The translations under genes and the position numbers were made by a program. Below, piece after piece: positions 16,119-25,933 of a stretch of DNA of 64,000 bases (position 1 is the first letter of the stretch; the number at the start of each line of letters is the position of its first letter). The stretch is from an uncultured Pelagibacteraceae bacterium (GTDB lineage Bacteria; Pseudomonadota; Alphaproteobacteria; Pelagibacterales; Pelagibacteraceae), in NCBI GenBank assembly GCA_902601895.1, contig CACKOU010000004.1, positions 19,140-83,139 on the forward strand, written 5' to 3'. The notes under the pieces are model-generated. The model was not told the DNA's origin. It ran no database searches and saw only the letters and a program-made list of their open reading frames with translations.

Positions 16119-16673
16119 ATGCCTATTAAAACACCAGTATGTGATTTTGGAAAAAAAGCAGAAAACTTTGAATTAAAATCTACAGAGAACAAATTAATAT
16201 CATTAAATGATATAAAAGGTGAAAATGGAACTTTGATAATGTTTATTTGCAATCATTGTCCTTATGTGAAAGCAATTATAAAAGATGTGGTGGAGGATTG
16301 TAGTAAACTTAATGATTTAGGAATAAATTCAGTTGCAATATGCTCTAATGATCCAATCAATTATCCAGAAGACTCATTTGAAAAAATGATTGAATTTGCA
16401 ATTAAACATAAATTTAATTTTCCTTATCTGGTAGATGAAACCCAAGATATTGCAAGAAAATATGATGCTGTATGTACTCCAGATTTTTTTGGTTATGATA
16501 AAGATTTTGGTCTTCAATATAGAGGAAGGATAAGAGAATTAAGAGAACTAAAGCCTGTGAGATCTGGAGATAGTGATTTATTTATTGCTATGAAACAGGT
16601 TTCAGAAACAGGTAAAGGTCCAGAAGAACAATTTCCAAGTATGGGTTGTGGTATTAAGTGGTCATCTAATTAA
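16119..16673 (+). CDS. AhpC/TSA-like thioredoxin-fold protein
   Basis: 184 residues with the AhpC/TSA-like fold. The motif FICNHCPYVKAIIKDV has a CxxC-like NHCPYV site in the thioredoxin position, and a later CTPDFFGYDKDFGLQYRGRI is typical of the PRX-like group. It probably acts as a cytoplasmic thiol-redox protein. No signal peptide. It overlaps the glycosyltransferase gene by one base. Confidence 0.8.
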   Translation: MPIKTPVCDFGKKAENFELKSTENKLISLNDIKGENGTLIMFICNHCPYVKAIIKDVVEDCSKLNDLGINSVAICSNDPINYPEDSFEKMIEFAIKHKFNFPYLVDETQDIARKYDAVCTPDFFGYDKDFGLQYRGRIRELRELKPVRSGDSDLFIAMKQVSETGKGPEEQFPSMGCGIKWSSN

Positions 16674-17755
16674 TGTACTTATTAATTACAAGAAGTTTTC
16701 CTCCTGAAATAGGTGGTATGCAAAATCTAATGTGGGGATTGGCAAGATCTTTATCAAAATTAGATATGGTTAAAGTTTTTGCTGATTATCACAAAGATCA
16801 TAAAAAATTTGATGATAAAGTTTCATTCACAATTGAGAGAGTTAGTGGTGTTAAATTATTAAGAAAATATAGAAAATCTTTTTTGATAAACGAATATTTA
16901 AATGAAAATAAGAATGTAAATTGTATTATAGCAGATCACTGGAAAAGTTTAGAACTTATAAAATCTTCGAAAAAGAAAATATGTTTAATTCATTCTAAAG
17001 AAATTAATCACCCTAAAGGATCTAGATTAAACAAAAAAGTTCTGGAGGTTTTAAATAATATTGATCATGTGGTAGCAAATTCAAATTTTACAAAAAATTT
17101 AGCAATTAGTCTTGGTGTAGAAGAAAAAAAAGTAATTGTCATATATCCAGGTGTAGATCCCGTTGAAGAAATTCCAAAAGATGACCTTAAACAAGCAGAA
17201 GAAATATTAAAAGGAAAAAAACAAAGGCTAATCACTGTTTCTAGATTTGATAAAAGAAAAAATCACGAAAAAGTTTTAATGGCTATTCGGAATTTAAAAG
17301 AGAAATATCCTGATATTACTTACACTTGTATAGGATATGGAGATGAAGAAGAAAATTTAAAAAAATTAGTAATAGAACTAAAACTGGATAAATATATCGT
17401 ATTTTTAAGTGATATCTCTAATGAATTGAAAAATGCATTAATTGCAAAATCTAATGTTTTTATTATGCCATCTATAATTCACAAAACCTCGGTCGAAGGC
17501 TTTGGAATTTCTTTTATTGAGGCTGCACAATACGGAATTCCATCTATAGGTGGTAAAGATGGTGGTGCTTCTGATGCAATTATTCATAATAAAACTGGAT
17601 TAATTTGTGATGGCAATAGTCTAGATGAAATTTATTCAAGCATAGACACTTTATTTGAAGGTAATAAATATGTTGAATTTGGAAATGAATGCAAAATACA
17701 CGCCAAAAATTTTCTTTGGGACAGGATAATTGAAAACTACAAAAAAATCTTATAA
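16673..17755 (+). CDS. Glycosyltransferase family 4 (GT-B)
   Basis: 360 residues. N-terminal RSFPPEIGGMQNLMWGLARSL is the GT4 acceptor-domain start, VIYPGVDP and TVSRFDKRKNHEKVLMAI mark the domain boundary, and GFGISFIEAAQYGIPSIGGKDGGASDAI is the nucleotide-sugar binding E-x7-E-like motif. It likely builds a cell-surface polysaccharide or lipid. It is coupled to the thioredoxin-fold gene by the one-base overlap. Confidence 0.9.
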   Translation: MYLLITRSFPPEIGGMQNLMWGLARSLSKLDMVKVFADYHKDHKKFDDKVSFTIERVSGVKLLRKYRKSFLINEYLNENKNVNCIIADHWKSLELIKSSKKKICLIHSKEINHPKGSRLNKKVLEVLNNIDHVVANSNFTKNLAISLGVEEKKVIVIYPGVDPVEEIPKDDLKQAEEILKGKKQRLITVSRFDKRKNHEKVLMAIRNLKEKYPDITYTCIGYGDEEENLKKLVIELKLDKYIVFLSDISNELKNALIAKSNVFIMPSIIHKTSVEGFGISFIEAAQYGIPSIGGKDGGASDAIIHNKTGLICDGNSLDEIYSSIDTLFEGNKYVEFGNECKIHAKNFLWDRIIENYKKIL

Positions 17756-17764
17756 AATTAAAAT

Positions 17765-18181
17765 ATGTTAGATAAATTTAATGGAATAATATATTTAAGT
17801 ATTTTTATTGTACATTTTCTTGTTTACGCCGTTTACGCTTTCAGAACAGTAGTTGCTACAAAGTCGTTTTTAAATCAATACAATATAGATCACTCAGCAG
17901 CCGTAATGGTTAGATTTTTTGGGGCACCATTTATTGCATCTATTTTAGTGGCATTTTACATAATGTTAATTAAAGCAGATGGTTTAGCAGGAACATGGGG
18001 TTTCTTTACACTAATTTTTGCACAAAACGTTTTATATTTCTTAATCGGGATATATACAATATATGTCAATAAGCTTGGACATAACGAAAAAACAAATAGC
18101 GAAGGTGTCATTGCATCTGGAATTTTAACAGTGCTAAGTGGAATTCTTTGCTACGGTCTAGCTGATAAAATTTATATTTAA
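17765..18181 (+). CDS. Four-helix membrane protein, unknown
   Basis: 138 residues, four membrane helices (about 7-27, 48-66, 78-98, 113-132). No motif that I recognise. The moderately conserved-looking VRFFGAPFIASILVAFY could be a lipid-facing or pore segment. It starts 9 bases after the glycosyltransferase and overlaps the convergent tctA by 4 bases. Function not assigned. Confidence 0.65.
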   Translation: MLDKFNGIIYLSIFIVHFLVYAVYAFRTVVATKSFLNQYNIDHSAAVMVRFFGAPFIASILVAFYIMLIKADGLAGTWGFFTLIFAQNVLYFLIGIYTIYVNKLGHNEKTNSEGVIASGILTVLSGILCYGLADKIYI

Positions 18182-19677
18182 CTTTTTTTTCTAAAAGTTG
18201 AAAAAATTTGCCAGCAAACAATTGTTATTGTTATCAATAATATTATTAGTGTTATAGGCCTATCCCATAAGAAATTAGGTGAACCATCACTTATTAAAAG
18301 TGATCTTCTCAGTGTTTCCTCCATAAGTCCTCCGAGTACAAAAGCTAATATTAAAGGTGGCATGGGAAAATCATATAGCCTTAAAAAAGTTGCAACTACA
18401 GCAATACCAATCATTAAAAAAATATCAAAATTATTAAAAGACATTAGATATATTCCTGTAACTGAAAAAAATAAAATCAAAGGAATTAAGTAGTTTCTAG
18501 GTACTGCTAAAATTCTAGCTATATAAGGAATTAAAGGTAAATTTAAAATCAAAAGCACAACCATACCAATGTACATTGACATAATAACAGACCAAAAAAT
18601 TTCAGGGTTTGTTTGATAAAGTCTTGGTCCTGGCTGAATACCAAATCCTAAAAGAGCTCCTAACATAACAGCTGTTGTTCCACTTCCAGGAATTCCTAAT
18701 GTTAGTAATGGTACAAAAGATCCAGAGCAAGCAGCATTATTTGCTGTCTCAGGTGCTGATAAACCATGAACGCTACCTTTTCCAAATTTTTGTTTTTCTT
18801 CCTCGTTTACATAGTTTCTTTCCATTCCATATGCTAAGAAAGATGCAATTGTAGCGCCTGCTCCAGGCAAAACACCAATTAAGAAACCAAGTATTGAGGA
18901 TCTAGGTATTGTTTTGGCCATTTTAATTGTTTCCTCTTTATTTACTTTAATTGATCCTAATTCTGTTAATGAGATTTGTTTTGCCGCTCTATTTGGATCT
19001 TTCCCTCTAAAAATAATTGTAAGCGCTTCACTCATTGCAAATGTAGCCATGACAATTAAAACAAAGCTTATTCCATCAGTTAAATTCATATTATTAAATG
19101 TGAACCTTGTAATATCTGACAATGAATCTTGACCAACTGTTGCTAACATTAATCCTAAAACTACCATCATCATTGCTTTTAAAAACTGTCCTTTAGATGA
19201 GAATGCAGAAATTGCAGTTAAACCTAAAATCATTAGTGCAAAATAGTCAGGTGACCTAAAGGCTAGACTTACTTTTGACAAACTGGGTGCTGCAACTAGT
19301 AAAAATATTGCAGAAATAGTTCCACCTGCAAATGAACTATAGGCTGCAATAGCCAAAGCTTTACCAGCTTTACCTTGTTGTGCCATTGGATAGCCATCAA
19401 ATGCTGTAGCAACAGTTCCTGGTATTCCAGGTGCATTTAACAAGATTGAAGAAGTAGATCCTCCAAATACCGCTCCATAGTAAACACCTGCCATTAAAAT
19501 TAGACCTGTTGATGGATCAAAGCCATAAGTAATTGGTATCATCAATGCAATTGCAGTCATTGGTCCAAGTCCTGGTAACATTCCAATTATTGTTCCAGCA
19601 AAACAACCAACCATCACCATTAATATATTCGTTAATGATAGCGCAGTTGATAATCCAATTAGTATTCCTTCGATCAT
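18178..19677 (-). CDS. tctA: Tripartite tricarboxylate transporter, large permease TctA
   Basis: 499 residues, about 12 membrane helices. TctA signatures: GCFAGTIIGMLPGLGPMTAIALMIPITYG near residue 24, VYYGAVFGGSTSSILLNAPGIPGTVATAFDGYPMAQQG near 65, and the repeat version GFLIGVLPGAGATIASFLAYGMER near 262. It is the main membrane subunit of the TTT importer for carboxylates. It overlaps tctB by 4 bases. Confidence 0.95.
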   Translation of the reverse strand: MIEGILIGLSTALSLTNILMVMVGCFAGTIIGMLPGLGPMTAIALMIPITYGFDPSTGLILMAGVYYGAVFGGSTSSILLNAPGIPGTVATAFDGYPMAQQGKAGKALAIAAYSSFAGGTISAIFLLVAAPSLSKVSLAFRSPDYFALMILGLTAISAFSSKGQFLKAMMMVVLGLMLATVGQDSLSDITRFTFNNMNLTDGISFVLIVMATFAMSEALTIIFRGKDPNRAAKQISLTELGSIKVNKEETIKMAKTIPRSSILGFLIGVLPGAGATIASFLAYGMERNYVNEEEKQKFGKGSVHGLSAPETANNAACSGSFVPLLTLGIPGSGTTAVMLGALLGFGIQPGPRLYQTNPEIFWSVIMSMYIGMVVLLILNLPLIPYIARILAVPRNYLIPLILFFSVTGIYLMSFNNFDIFLMIGIAVVATFLRLYDFPMPPLILAFVLGGLMEETLRRSLLISDGSPNFLWDRPITLIILLITITIVCWQIFSTFRKKS

Positions 19678-20144
19678 CCCATAACTCCAATATATTTTAA
19701 AAAAGGATCACGAAGATAAATGTTTAATAAACCGTGTAATAAATACATAAATGCAGCAACAAATGGAAAAGATAAAATAAACATCAGTCCCCATCTTCTT
19801 TCGCCTAAGAAATAGTAAGATGCAAAAAGAAATAAAGAAGTTGATATAAAATATCCAATTTTTAAAATTACAGCTGCATATATTAGAGAGATAACTATTA
19901 GATAGATAATGCTTTTATAATCTAAGTGTTTATGATTTACCTCTGTAGTAACTTTCTCAGGTAAAATTATTTTTAAACTCGATAAAATTATTCCTGCCCA
20001 ACCTAAGTATATTGGAAAAGTCCTAGCATTAAATGGTGCATTCTCATCAAATGCAAATACTTGAATGTTGTAAGCTGTGTATAGATAAAATACCGATAAA
20101 ACAAAAAAAAGCAGTGAGATAAATTTTGTAGGACTTATTCTCAC
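19674..20144 (-). CDS. tctB: Tripartite tricarboxylate transporter, small permease TctB
   Basis: 156 residues, four membrane helices, with the TctB pattern FNARTFPIYLGWAGIILSSLKIILPEK and GERRWGLMFILSFPFVAAFMYLLHGLLNIYLRDPF. It is the small membrane subunit partnering TctA. The order tctC-tctB-tctA is the canonical one, with 30 bases between tctC and tctB. Confidence 0.92.
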   Translation of the reverse strand: MRISPTKFISLLFFVLSVFYLYTAYNIQVFAFDENAPFNARTFPIYLGWAGIILSSLKIILPEKVTTEVNHKHLDYKSIIYLIVISLIYAAVILKIGYFISTSLFLFASYYFLGERRWGLMFILSFPFVAAFMYLLHGLLNIYLRDPFLKYIGVMG

Positions 20145-20174
20145 TGCTTTACATTCTTTAATAATCTATAAAGA

Positions 20175-21149
20175 TTATATTACTCCAAGTTTTTTCATAA
20201 GAGCTGTCATTTCAACTGTTTGTTTTTCTAAGAATGCATCAAATTTAGAGCCTGGATTATAAATATTTACCCATGCATTTCTTTTTCTAACAGCTTCCCA
20301 CTCTGGTGTCTTTTGAACATCACCAAGCATTTTAGAGATTTTGTTGTAGTCACTCATACTCATGCTTTTTGGTGCAAAGAAACCTCTCCAGTTAACAAAC
20401 TGAACATCATATCCTTGCTCTTTTAATGTTGGTGCTTCTGGTGCATCACCCACTCTCTCGGGAGCTGTGATACCGATTATTCTTACTTGATCTCTAGCAC
20501 CCATTACCTCACCTAAACCCGTTGAAAGTATTTGAGTTTCTCCAGATAAAAGTCCAGCAAGCGCTTTTCCGCCAGCATCATATGGAACATAAATCACATC
20601 GTTTGGATTTGCTCCAGCTGCTTGGAAAGCTAACGCACCAATTAAGTGGTCCATGCTTCCTCTTACAGATCCACCAGCCATTTTAATTGATTTTGGATCT
20701 TTTTGATATTGATCAACTGCATCTTTGAAATTTTTGATAGGTGAATTTTTTGCTACAACTATTGCACCATAATCTCCAATTACACCTGCAATTGGTTTAA
20801 CATCTTTATAAGATAATGTGCCAGTACCTTTTATATAACCTTTGTGTCTTGTAATAGATCTTAATACCAATGGTGTTGACTGAACTAAAACTGTATCTTT
20901 TGGAGCGTTATTGATTAGGTAAGCCAAAGCCTTACCACCTCCACCACCTGACATATTTTCAAATGATGCACTTTTCAAAAAACCAGCTTTTGTTAATGCT
21001 TCTCCAGTACCTCTAGCAGTTCCATCCCAACCACCACCAGCACCACCGCCAATTAAAAAATGTAATTTTTCAACTGCAAATGAACTTGTTGATGAAAATA
21101 GAAGGAAAGCAGAGAATAAAACTGAAATAAAAGTTTTAATTAGTTTCAT
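20175..21149 (-). CDS. tctC: Tripartite tricarboxylate transporter substrate-binding protein TctC
   Basis: I start at the ATG at 21149 (MKLIKTFISVLFSAFLLFSSTSSFA signal peptide), which has the ribosome site AGAGAGG. The track start at 21191 would add 14 residues ahead of the signal. The mature protein shows FLIGGGAGGGWDGTARGTGEALTKAG, the family's ligand loop, and KSIKMAGGSVRGSMDHL and VPYDAGGKALAGLLSG. It binds an organic anion in the periplasm. The exact ligand (citrate, tricarballylate or another carboxylate) is unknown. Confidence 0.93.
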   Translation of the reverse strand: MKLIKTFISVLFSAFLLFSSTSSFAVEKLHFLIGGGAGGGWDGTARGTGEALTKAGFLKSASFENMSGGGGGKALAYLINNAPKDTVLVQSTPLVLRSITRHKGYIKGTGTLSYKDVKPIAGVIGDYGAIVVAKNSPIKNFKDAVDQYQKDPKSIKMAGGSVRGSMDHLIGALAFQAAGANPNDVIYVPYDAGGKALAGLLSGETQILSTGLGEVMGARDQVRIIGITAPERVGDAPEAPTLKEQGYDVQFVNWRGFFAPKSMSMSDYNKISKMLGDVQKTPEWEAVRKRNAWVNIYNPGSKFDAFLEKQTVEMTALMKKLGVI

Positions 21150-21210
21150 TATTACCTCTCTTATTATATTTATGAAGTCATCATTAAACATAAGTTATAA
21201 ATTTTAGTCA

Positions 21211-22290
21211 ATGCTCAAAAATAATCTTTCAAAAAATATTAAAGAATATTTTTTAGCGTTAATAGGCAGTTATAAAGCAATTTTTATAGGACTTATCGGT
21301 GGATACCTAGGTACATTAATAAATTTACCATTACCATGGTTATTGGGCTCTTTAGGTTTGAATTTATGTTTTGCTTTCACTAATTGTAAAATAATATTTC
21401 CAACTAAATTATTAAATCCTATATTTTTGATCGTTGGTATAATTCTTGGAGGAACTTTAAACGTAACACTGTTGTATAAAATTCATTTATGGATTTTTTC
21501 ATCTTTAGCAATGTTAATCTGCACAATAGTCAGTACTATTCTTGCTGGTTATTATTTTTTTAAAGTTTGTAAATTTAGTAAATTTATTTCAGTTTTGGCA
21601 GCTCTACCGGGCGCATTTGTTCCAATATCTGCAGCATTATTAGAATTTGGTAAATCAAAAAACGATAAGGGTGTTTTGATCCCTCAGGCTACAAGGGTGA
21701 TATTTATTGTAAGTTTTGTGCCTATTTTTTTTATTAATAATTTAGGGTTCTCAGAAATGACAGGTTACAATTATGAAAATATCTATAACGAAAAATATTT
21801 TTTAGAAATATTATTTTTATTAATAATTTGTTTCATTTTTGCAAACATTTTAAAAAATTATAAAATTCCATCACCTACTTTAGTTGGTGCAATGGCTTTA
21901 TCTGGTGCTTTTTATACTTTTGAAATAATTAATGCCAGATTCCCAGATGCATTTATAAATGTTGCATTTATATTTCTGGGTACTGCTTTAGGTACCAGAT
22001 TAAACGGATTAAAAATTAGAGAATTATTATTTTTTATATTTCATGGAATAATTGTTAGTTCAATTTTGGTAATTGTTGCAATGATAACTGCTTATTTGCT
22101 CACTTATATAGGTTTTGAATTTATCCCAACTTTTTTAAGTTTTGCTCCTGGAGGAATTCATGAAATGGTTGTTATTAGTGTTGCTTACAACATTGATCCA
22201 ATATTTGTGAGCTACCATCATTTTTTAAGGATTTTTATAATAGTTTTATTTTTACCTTTTTTATTATCAAAATTTAGAAAAACTAATTAA
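21211..22290 (+). CDS. AbrB-family (COG3180) membrane permease
   Basis: 359 residues, about ten helices in two repeats. LGTLINLPLPWLLGSLGLNL near residue 34 and IPSPTLVGAMALSGAFYTFEI near 217 are the duplicated AbrB motifs, and SFAPGGIHEMVVISVAYNIDPIFVSYHHFLR closes the protein. The family is annotated as AbrB or putative ammonia monooxygenase but is a permease of unknown substrate. It is divergent from tctCBA with 61 bases between starts, so the two may be co-regulated. Confidence 0.85.
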   Translation: MLKNNLSKNIKEYFLALIGSYKAIFIGLIGGYLGTLINLPLPWLLGSLGLNLCFAFTNCKIIFPTKLLNPIFLIVGIILGGTLNVTLLYKIHLWIFSSLAMLICTIVSTILAGYYFFKVCKFSKFISVLAALPGAFVPISAALLEFGKSKNDKGVLIPQATRVIFIVSFVPIFFINNLGFSEMTGYNYENIYNEKYFLEILFLLIICFIFANILKNYKIPSPTLVGAMALSGAFYTFEIINARFPDAFINVAFIFLGTALGTRLNGLKIRELLFFIFHGIIVSSILVIVAMITAYLLTYIGFEFIPTFLSFAPGGIHEMVVISVAYNIDPIFVSYHHFLRIFIIVLFLPFLLSKFRKTN

Positions 22291-23224
22291 TTGCTTCTTG
22301 CATTCTTTGGAATACTTTATCTGCTGAAAGTTTAGTTAAATCCGAAACTTGAATTGCTTTAAAATGTTCTCGTTCAATACTTACCTTTTGGGCAGTAGTG
22401 TGGGATCCAAATAAAACTAAACCTTTTACATTTAAATGTGCAGCCATATGTGCGGGGCCAGTATCATTAGATATAACAAAAAAACTATCTTTTATTAATG
22501 AGGAAAGTTGAGAAATATTAATTGCTTTATCATTATCTAAAATAATATTAGCATTAATATCTTTTGCTAATGTTATTTCATTTGGCCCAGGAGCTATTAA
22601 AATTTGGATCTCATCTTTAAAAGTAGACTTAATTTTTTTAATCAATTCATTGTAATATGGCCACCTTTTTATAGTTAAGTGAGATGATGAAAACGGAAAT
22701 AAGATTATATATTTATTTAGGTTATATTTATTTTTGATCTCTGTAATATCTTCGCAGCTCCATGAAAAATCTGGTTTGATTACTTTATCAGTTTTAATAC
22801 CAGAAACTTTTAATTGATGTTCAAAACGATTGAGCACAGAATATTTATCAAATTCTGCCTTGTTAGTTCCCACTGGAAGAGTTGTTTCTGTTGACGACCA
22901 AATATCTGAAGTAGCTTGTGGGAAAAGAATTTTTTTATAAAAACCGGATCTTTTAGAATTTTGAAGGTCATATACTTTAATAAAATTATATTTTTTTATT
23001 TTTCTCATTAATAAATATAAATAAATTAAGTTAAATCTAGAGAGTCGTTTATCTAAAATAACATCAGTTATATTTGGATTTTTTTTTAATAAATCATAAT
23101 AAGGTTTAGACGTAAGTATATAAAGATTATCATCTGGATGGTTGTCAGAAATGTCTTGAATTGCACCACTTGCTTGGGCTATATCACCTAAAGATCCATG
23201 TTTAATAATAAGTATATTAGACAT
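22283..23224 (-). CDS. Glycosyltransferase family 9 (heptosyltransferase-like)
   Basis: 313 residues with the GT9 pattern: ILIIKHGSLGDIAQASGAIQDI at the N-terminus (consensus GD-hh---), ILFPFSSSHLTIKRWPYYNELIKKI mid-protein and FVISNDTGPAHMAAHLNVKGLVLFG for ADP-heptose-type binding. It likely adds heptose or another sugar to a surface glycolipid. It overlaps the convergent AbrB gene by 8 bases. Confidence 0.88.
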   Translation of the reverse strand: MSNILIIKHGSLGDIAQASGAIQDISDNHPDDNLYILTSKPYYDLLKKNPNITDVILDKRLSRFNLIYLYLLMRKIKKYNFIKVYDLQNSKRSGFYKKILFPQATSDIWSSTETTLPVGTNKAEFDKYSVLNRFEHQLKVSGIKTDKVIKPDFSWSCEDITEIKNKYNLNKYIILFPFSSSHLTIKRWPYYNELIKKIKSTFKDEIQILIAPGPNEITLAKDINANIILDNDKAINISQLSSLIKDSFFVISNDTGPAHMAAHLNVKGLVLFGSHTTAQKVSIEREHFKAIQVSDLTKLSADKVFQRMQEAIN

Positions 23225-23256
23225 ATTTCTAACAACTTAACATAATATAAATTTAT

Positions 23257-23646
23257 ATGAATAAAATTTTAGTAGAAGTATCAGTTGGAGAATTATTGGA
23301 TAAAATTTCGATTTTAGAAATTAAAACCGTAAAAATTAAAGATCCTGAGAAACTAAATTTTATAAATGATGAGTATAAAATTTTAAAAGATCAATTAAAT
23401 ACAAATATCAAAAACTACAGCGATATTGAGAATTTATATAACTCACTAAAAGAAATTAATTCAAAGCTTTGGGTAATAGAGGATGATAAAAGACTTTGCG
23501 AAAAAAATTCTGATTTTGGAGAAAAATTTATTAAATTATCAAGAGATGTTCACTTCTTAAATGATGAAAGAGCAAAAATAAAGTTAGAAATAAATAATAA
23601 AACTGGTTCTAAAATAAAAGAAATCAAAGAATACACAAAATATTAA
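23257..23646 (+). CDS. DUF6165 coiled-coil protein
   Basis: 129 residues, strongly helical and charged. VEVSVGELLDKISILEIKTVKIKD at the start and LWVIEDDKRLCEKNSDFGEKFIKLSRDVHFLNDERAKIKLEINNKTGSKIKEIKEY at the end are the DUF6165 pattern. Members often sit near glycosyltransferases, as here, divergent from the GT9 gene. Biochemical role unknown. Confidence 0.8.
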   Translation: MNKILVEVSVGELLDKISILEIKTVKIKDPEKLNFINDEYKILKDQLNTNIKNYSDIENLYNSLKEINSKLWVIEDDKRLCEKNSDFGEKFIKLSRDVHFLNDERAKIKLEINNKTGSKIKEIKEYTKY

Positions 23647-23648
23647 TT

Positions 23649-24371
23649 TTATTCCCAGTCGAACCTTTGAAAAGAATCAAATATCTTAAAAATACCTTGT
23701 GACCACTGATTACAAACTTTAGAAAATTCAGGGTCATTAATATTTAAGCATTTAAGTGATGCTATTTTGATTTCATCTTTTTTTATGACAGCAAAATCTA
23801 TAGGTGGACCAACTGTTAAATCACTTTTTAATGTAGAGTCCATTGAGATTAGTGCGCACCTCGATGCATCTCCAATTGAAACTTTTGGAGTGATTACCCT
23901 ATCTAAAATAGGTTTTCCATATTTGACCTCTCCTATAACTAAATATGGTTTGCTATCTGCTGGACGAATATAATTGCCTTGAGGGTAGACTAAATATAAT
24001 TCAGGAGATTGGTCTTTTATTTGACCACCAACAATAAATGTTGAACCTAATAAAACGCTATCAGTGTTAATTCCTTGTGGAGATGAATGTTCAATATTTA
24101 AAGATCCAATATAGGAAGCAATTTGCTCAAAATCACTACAAGTATTCAAATTCATAATACCTGTTTCGCTTTTTAAATCTTTTTTTATTGAATTATAAAC
24201 TGCTTGAGATGTTCCAAGATTTCCTGATGTAACAATGACAATTGTTCTATCACCGACATCGTGTGTTAACATTTTAGAATATATATTTACATTATCTAAT
24301 CCAGCATTTGTTCTGGAGTCTGATGCAAAAACTAATCCTGTCTGTGTTTTAATGCCAATGCAATAAGTCAT
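23649..24371 (-). CDS. Anbu proteasome-like peptidase
   Basis: 240 residues of the Ntn-hydrolase proteasome beta fold (COG3484). The start MTYCIGIKTQTGLVFASDSRTNAG gives a threonine at position 2, the predicted nucleophile after Met removal, followed by VIVTSGNLGTSQAVYN. Anbu is an ancestral proteasome relative thought to assemble as an open helical ring. It is normally linked with a permuted ATP-grasp enzyme, an alpha-E helical protein and a transglutaminase. Only the ATP-grasp partner is present here, divergent. Confidence 0.88.
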   Translation of the reverse strand: MTYCIGIKTQTGLVFASDSRTNAGLDNVNIYSKMLTHDVGDRTIVIVTSGNLGTSQAVYNSIKKDLKSETGIMNLNTCSDFEQIASYIGSLNIEHSSPQGINTDSVLLGSTFIVGGQIKDQSPELYLVYPQGNYIRPADSKPYLVIGEVKYGKPILDRVITPKVSIGDASRCALISMDSTLKSDLTVGPPIDFAVIKKDEIKIASLKCLNINDPEFSKVCNQWSQGIFKIFDSFQRFDWE

Positions 24372-24484
24372 AATAAGTTAAATGTTTAAATTATATGTGA
24401 TTACAATAAAACCCATTTATTTCATATCAGATATCGAATTTAATCATTTGCTTATTTAAACTTTATGTAAAAATTTAAGTTAAT

Positions 24485-25933
24485 ATGTCTGATTTTTGGA
24501 AAAATTATGATTCAAAGTCAACTTTTGATGGATATATCAGCAAAGAGAAGAAGTTGAGAAGTCATGCTAAAATAATTGCAGGCATACTAGAGAAATATGG
24601 GAAAAAAAAATTACAAGAAATAGAAAAAAATTGTCAAAGTACAATAAGTGCTAGAGGAATAAATTTTAGAGTTTATGCTGCAAACAATAGAGCTGAGGAG
24701 AAAAAATGGCCTTTAGACATCATTCCTAGAATTATACCAAAAAGTCAATGGTTAAAAGTTGCAAAAGGACTTGCGCAAAGAGTTAAGGCACTAAATTTAT
24801 TTATCGATGACGTCTATAATGCAAAAAAAATATTTAAAGATAAAGTAATACCTAAAGAATTAATTTTTAATTCTTCTTTGTATTTAAAAGAATGTGAAGG
24901 TTTCTCACCAAAACACAAGGCATGGTCTAATATATCTGGAATCGATCTCATAAAAAATATTGACGGAGATTTTTTGGTTCTTGAAGATAACTTAAGAGTT
25001 CCGTCTGGAGTATCATATATGCTGGAAAATAGAATGGTTATGAGAGATATTTTTCCAGAATTATTTACAAGATATAAAGTTTCCTCAGTTCATCAATATG
25101 CAAATAAATTATATAATTGTATGACAGAGTGTATTCCAAAGAAGACTAATAACCCTCACATGGTTTTATTAACACCTGGTATTTATAATTCTGCTTATTT
25201 TGAACACTCTTTTCTAGCTGAACAAATGGGAATAGCATTGGTAGAGGGTAAAGATTTATTTGTTGAAAACGATCATGTTTACATGAAAACTGTTAAAGGC
25301 CCTTTGAAGGTAGATTGTATATACAGAAGAATAGATGATAATTTTATGGATCCAAAAGTTTTTTTTAAAGGATCCTTATTAGGTGTACCTGGAGTTTTCA
25401 AATGTTGGAGAAAAGGAAATGTTGGAATAATAAATGCATTAGGAACAGGAGTTGCTGATGATAAGGCAGTTTATTCTTATGTTAATAAAATGATTATTTA
25501 CTATTTAGGAGAACAACCAATTATTGATCAAGTTGAAACTCTTCTTTGTGGAGATAAAAAAAATAGAGAACATGTTATAGAAAATATCTCTAAGTATGTG
25601 GTTAAGCCTTCAAATGCATCAGGTGGCTATGGAATTATGATTGGTCCTAAAGCTTCTAAAGCAGAAAAGGAAGAAATGATAAAGAATATCAAAAAAAATC
25701 CCAGGAATTACATTGCACAACCATTAGAAATTCTTTCTACTGTTCCTACTATTACACCTGATAACATTGAACCAAGACATTTAGATTTAAGACCTTTTGT
25801 TTTAACAGGTAAATCAACTTATGTAACAACTGGTGGATTGACTAGAGTTGCTCTAAAAAAAGGTAGTACAATAGTTAACAGTTCTCAAGGTGGTGGATCT
25901 AAAGATACTTTGATTGTGGATAGTAGAAATTAA
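24485..25933 (+). CDS. Circularly permuted ATP-grasp (type 2) enzyme
   Basis: 482 residues. The COG2308-type pattern is clear: STISARGINFRVYAANNRAEEKKWPLDIIPRIIP near residue 47, LVLEDNLRVPSGVSYMLENR near 160, GVFKCWRKGNVGIINALGTGVADDKAVYSYV near 300, and KPSNASGGYGIMIGPKAS for nucleotide binding. It should form an amide or peptide-like bond using ATP on an unknown acceptor. Its partner is the divergent Anbu peptidase. The 3' end overlaps the nitrilase gene by 4 bases. Confidence 0.9.
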   Translation: MSDFWKNYDSKSTFDGYISKEKKLRSHAKIIAGILEKYGKKKLQEIEKNCQSTISARGINFRVYAANNRAEEKKWPLDIIPRIIPKSQWLKVAKGLAQRVKALNLFIDDVYNAKKIFKDKVIPKELIFNSSLYLKECEGFSPKHKAWSNISGIDLIKNIDGDFLVLEDNLRVPSGVSYMLENRMVMRDIFPELFTRYKVSSVHQYANKLYNCMTECIPKKTNNPHMVLLTPGIYNSAYFEHSFLAEQMGIALVEGKDLFVENDHVYMKTVKGPLKVDCIYRRIDDNFMDPKVFFKGSLLGVPGVFKCWRKGNVGIINALGTGVADDKAVYSYVNKMIIYYLGEQPIIDQVETLLCGDKKNREHVIENISKYVVKPSNASGGYGIMIGPKASKAEKEEMIKNIKKNPRNYIAQPLEILSTVPTITPDNIEPRHLDLRPFVLTGKSTYVTTGGLTRVALKKGSTIVNSSQGGGSKDTLIVDSRN

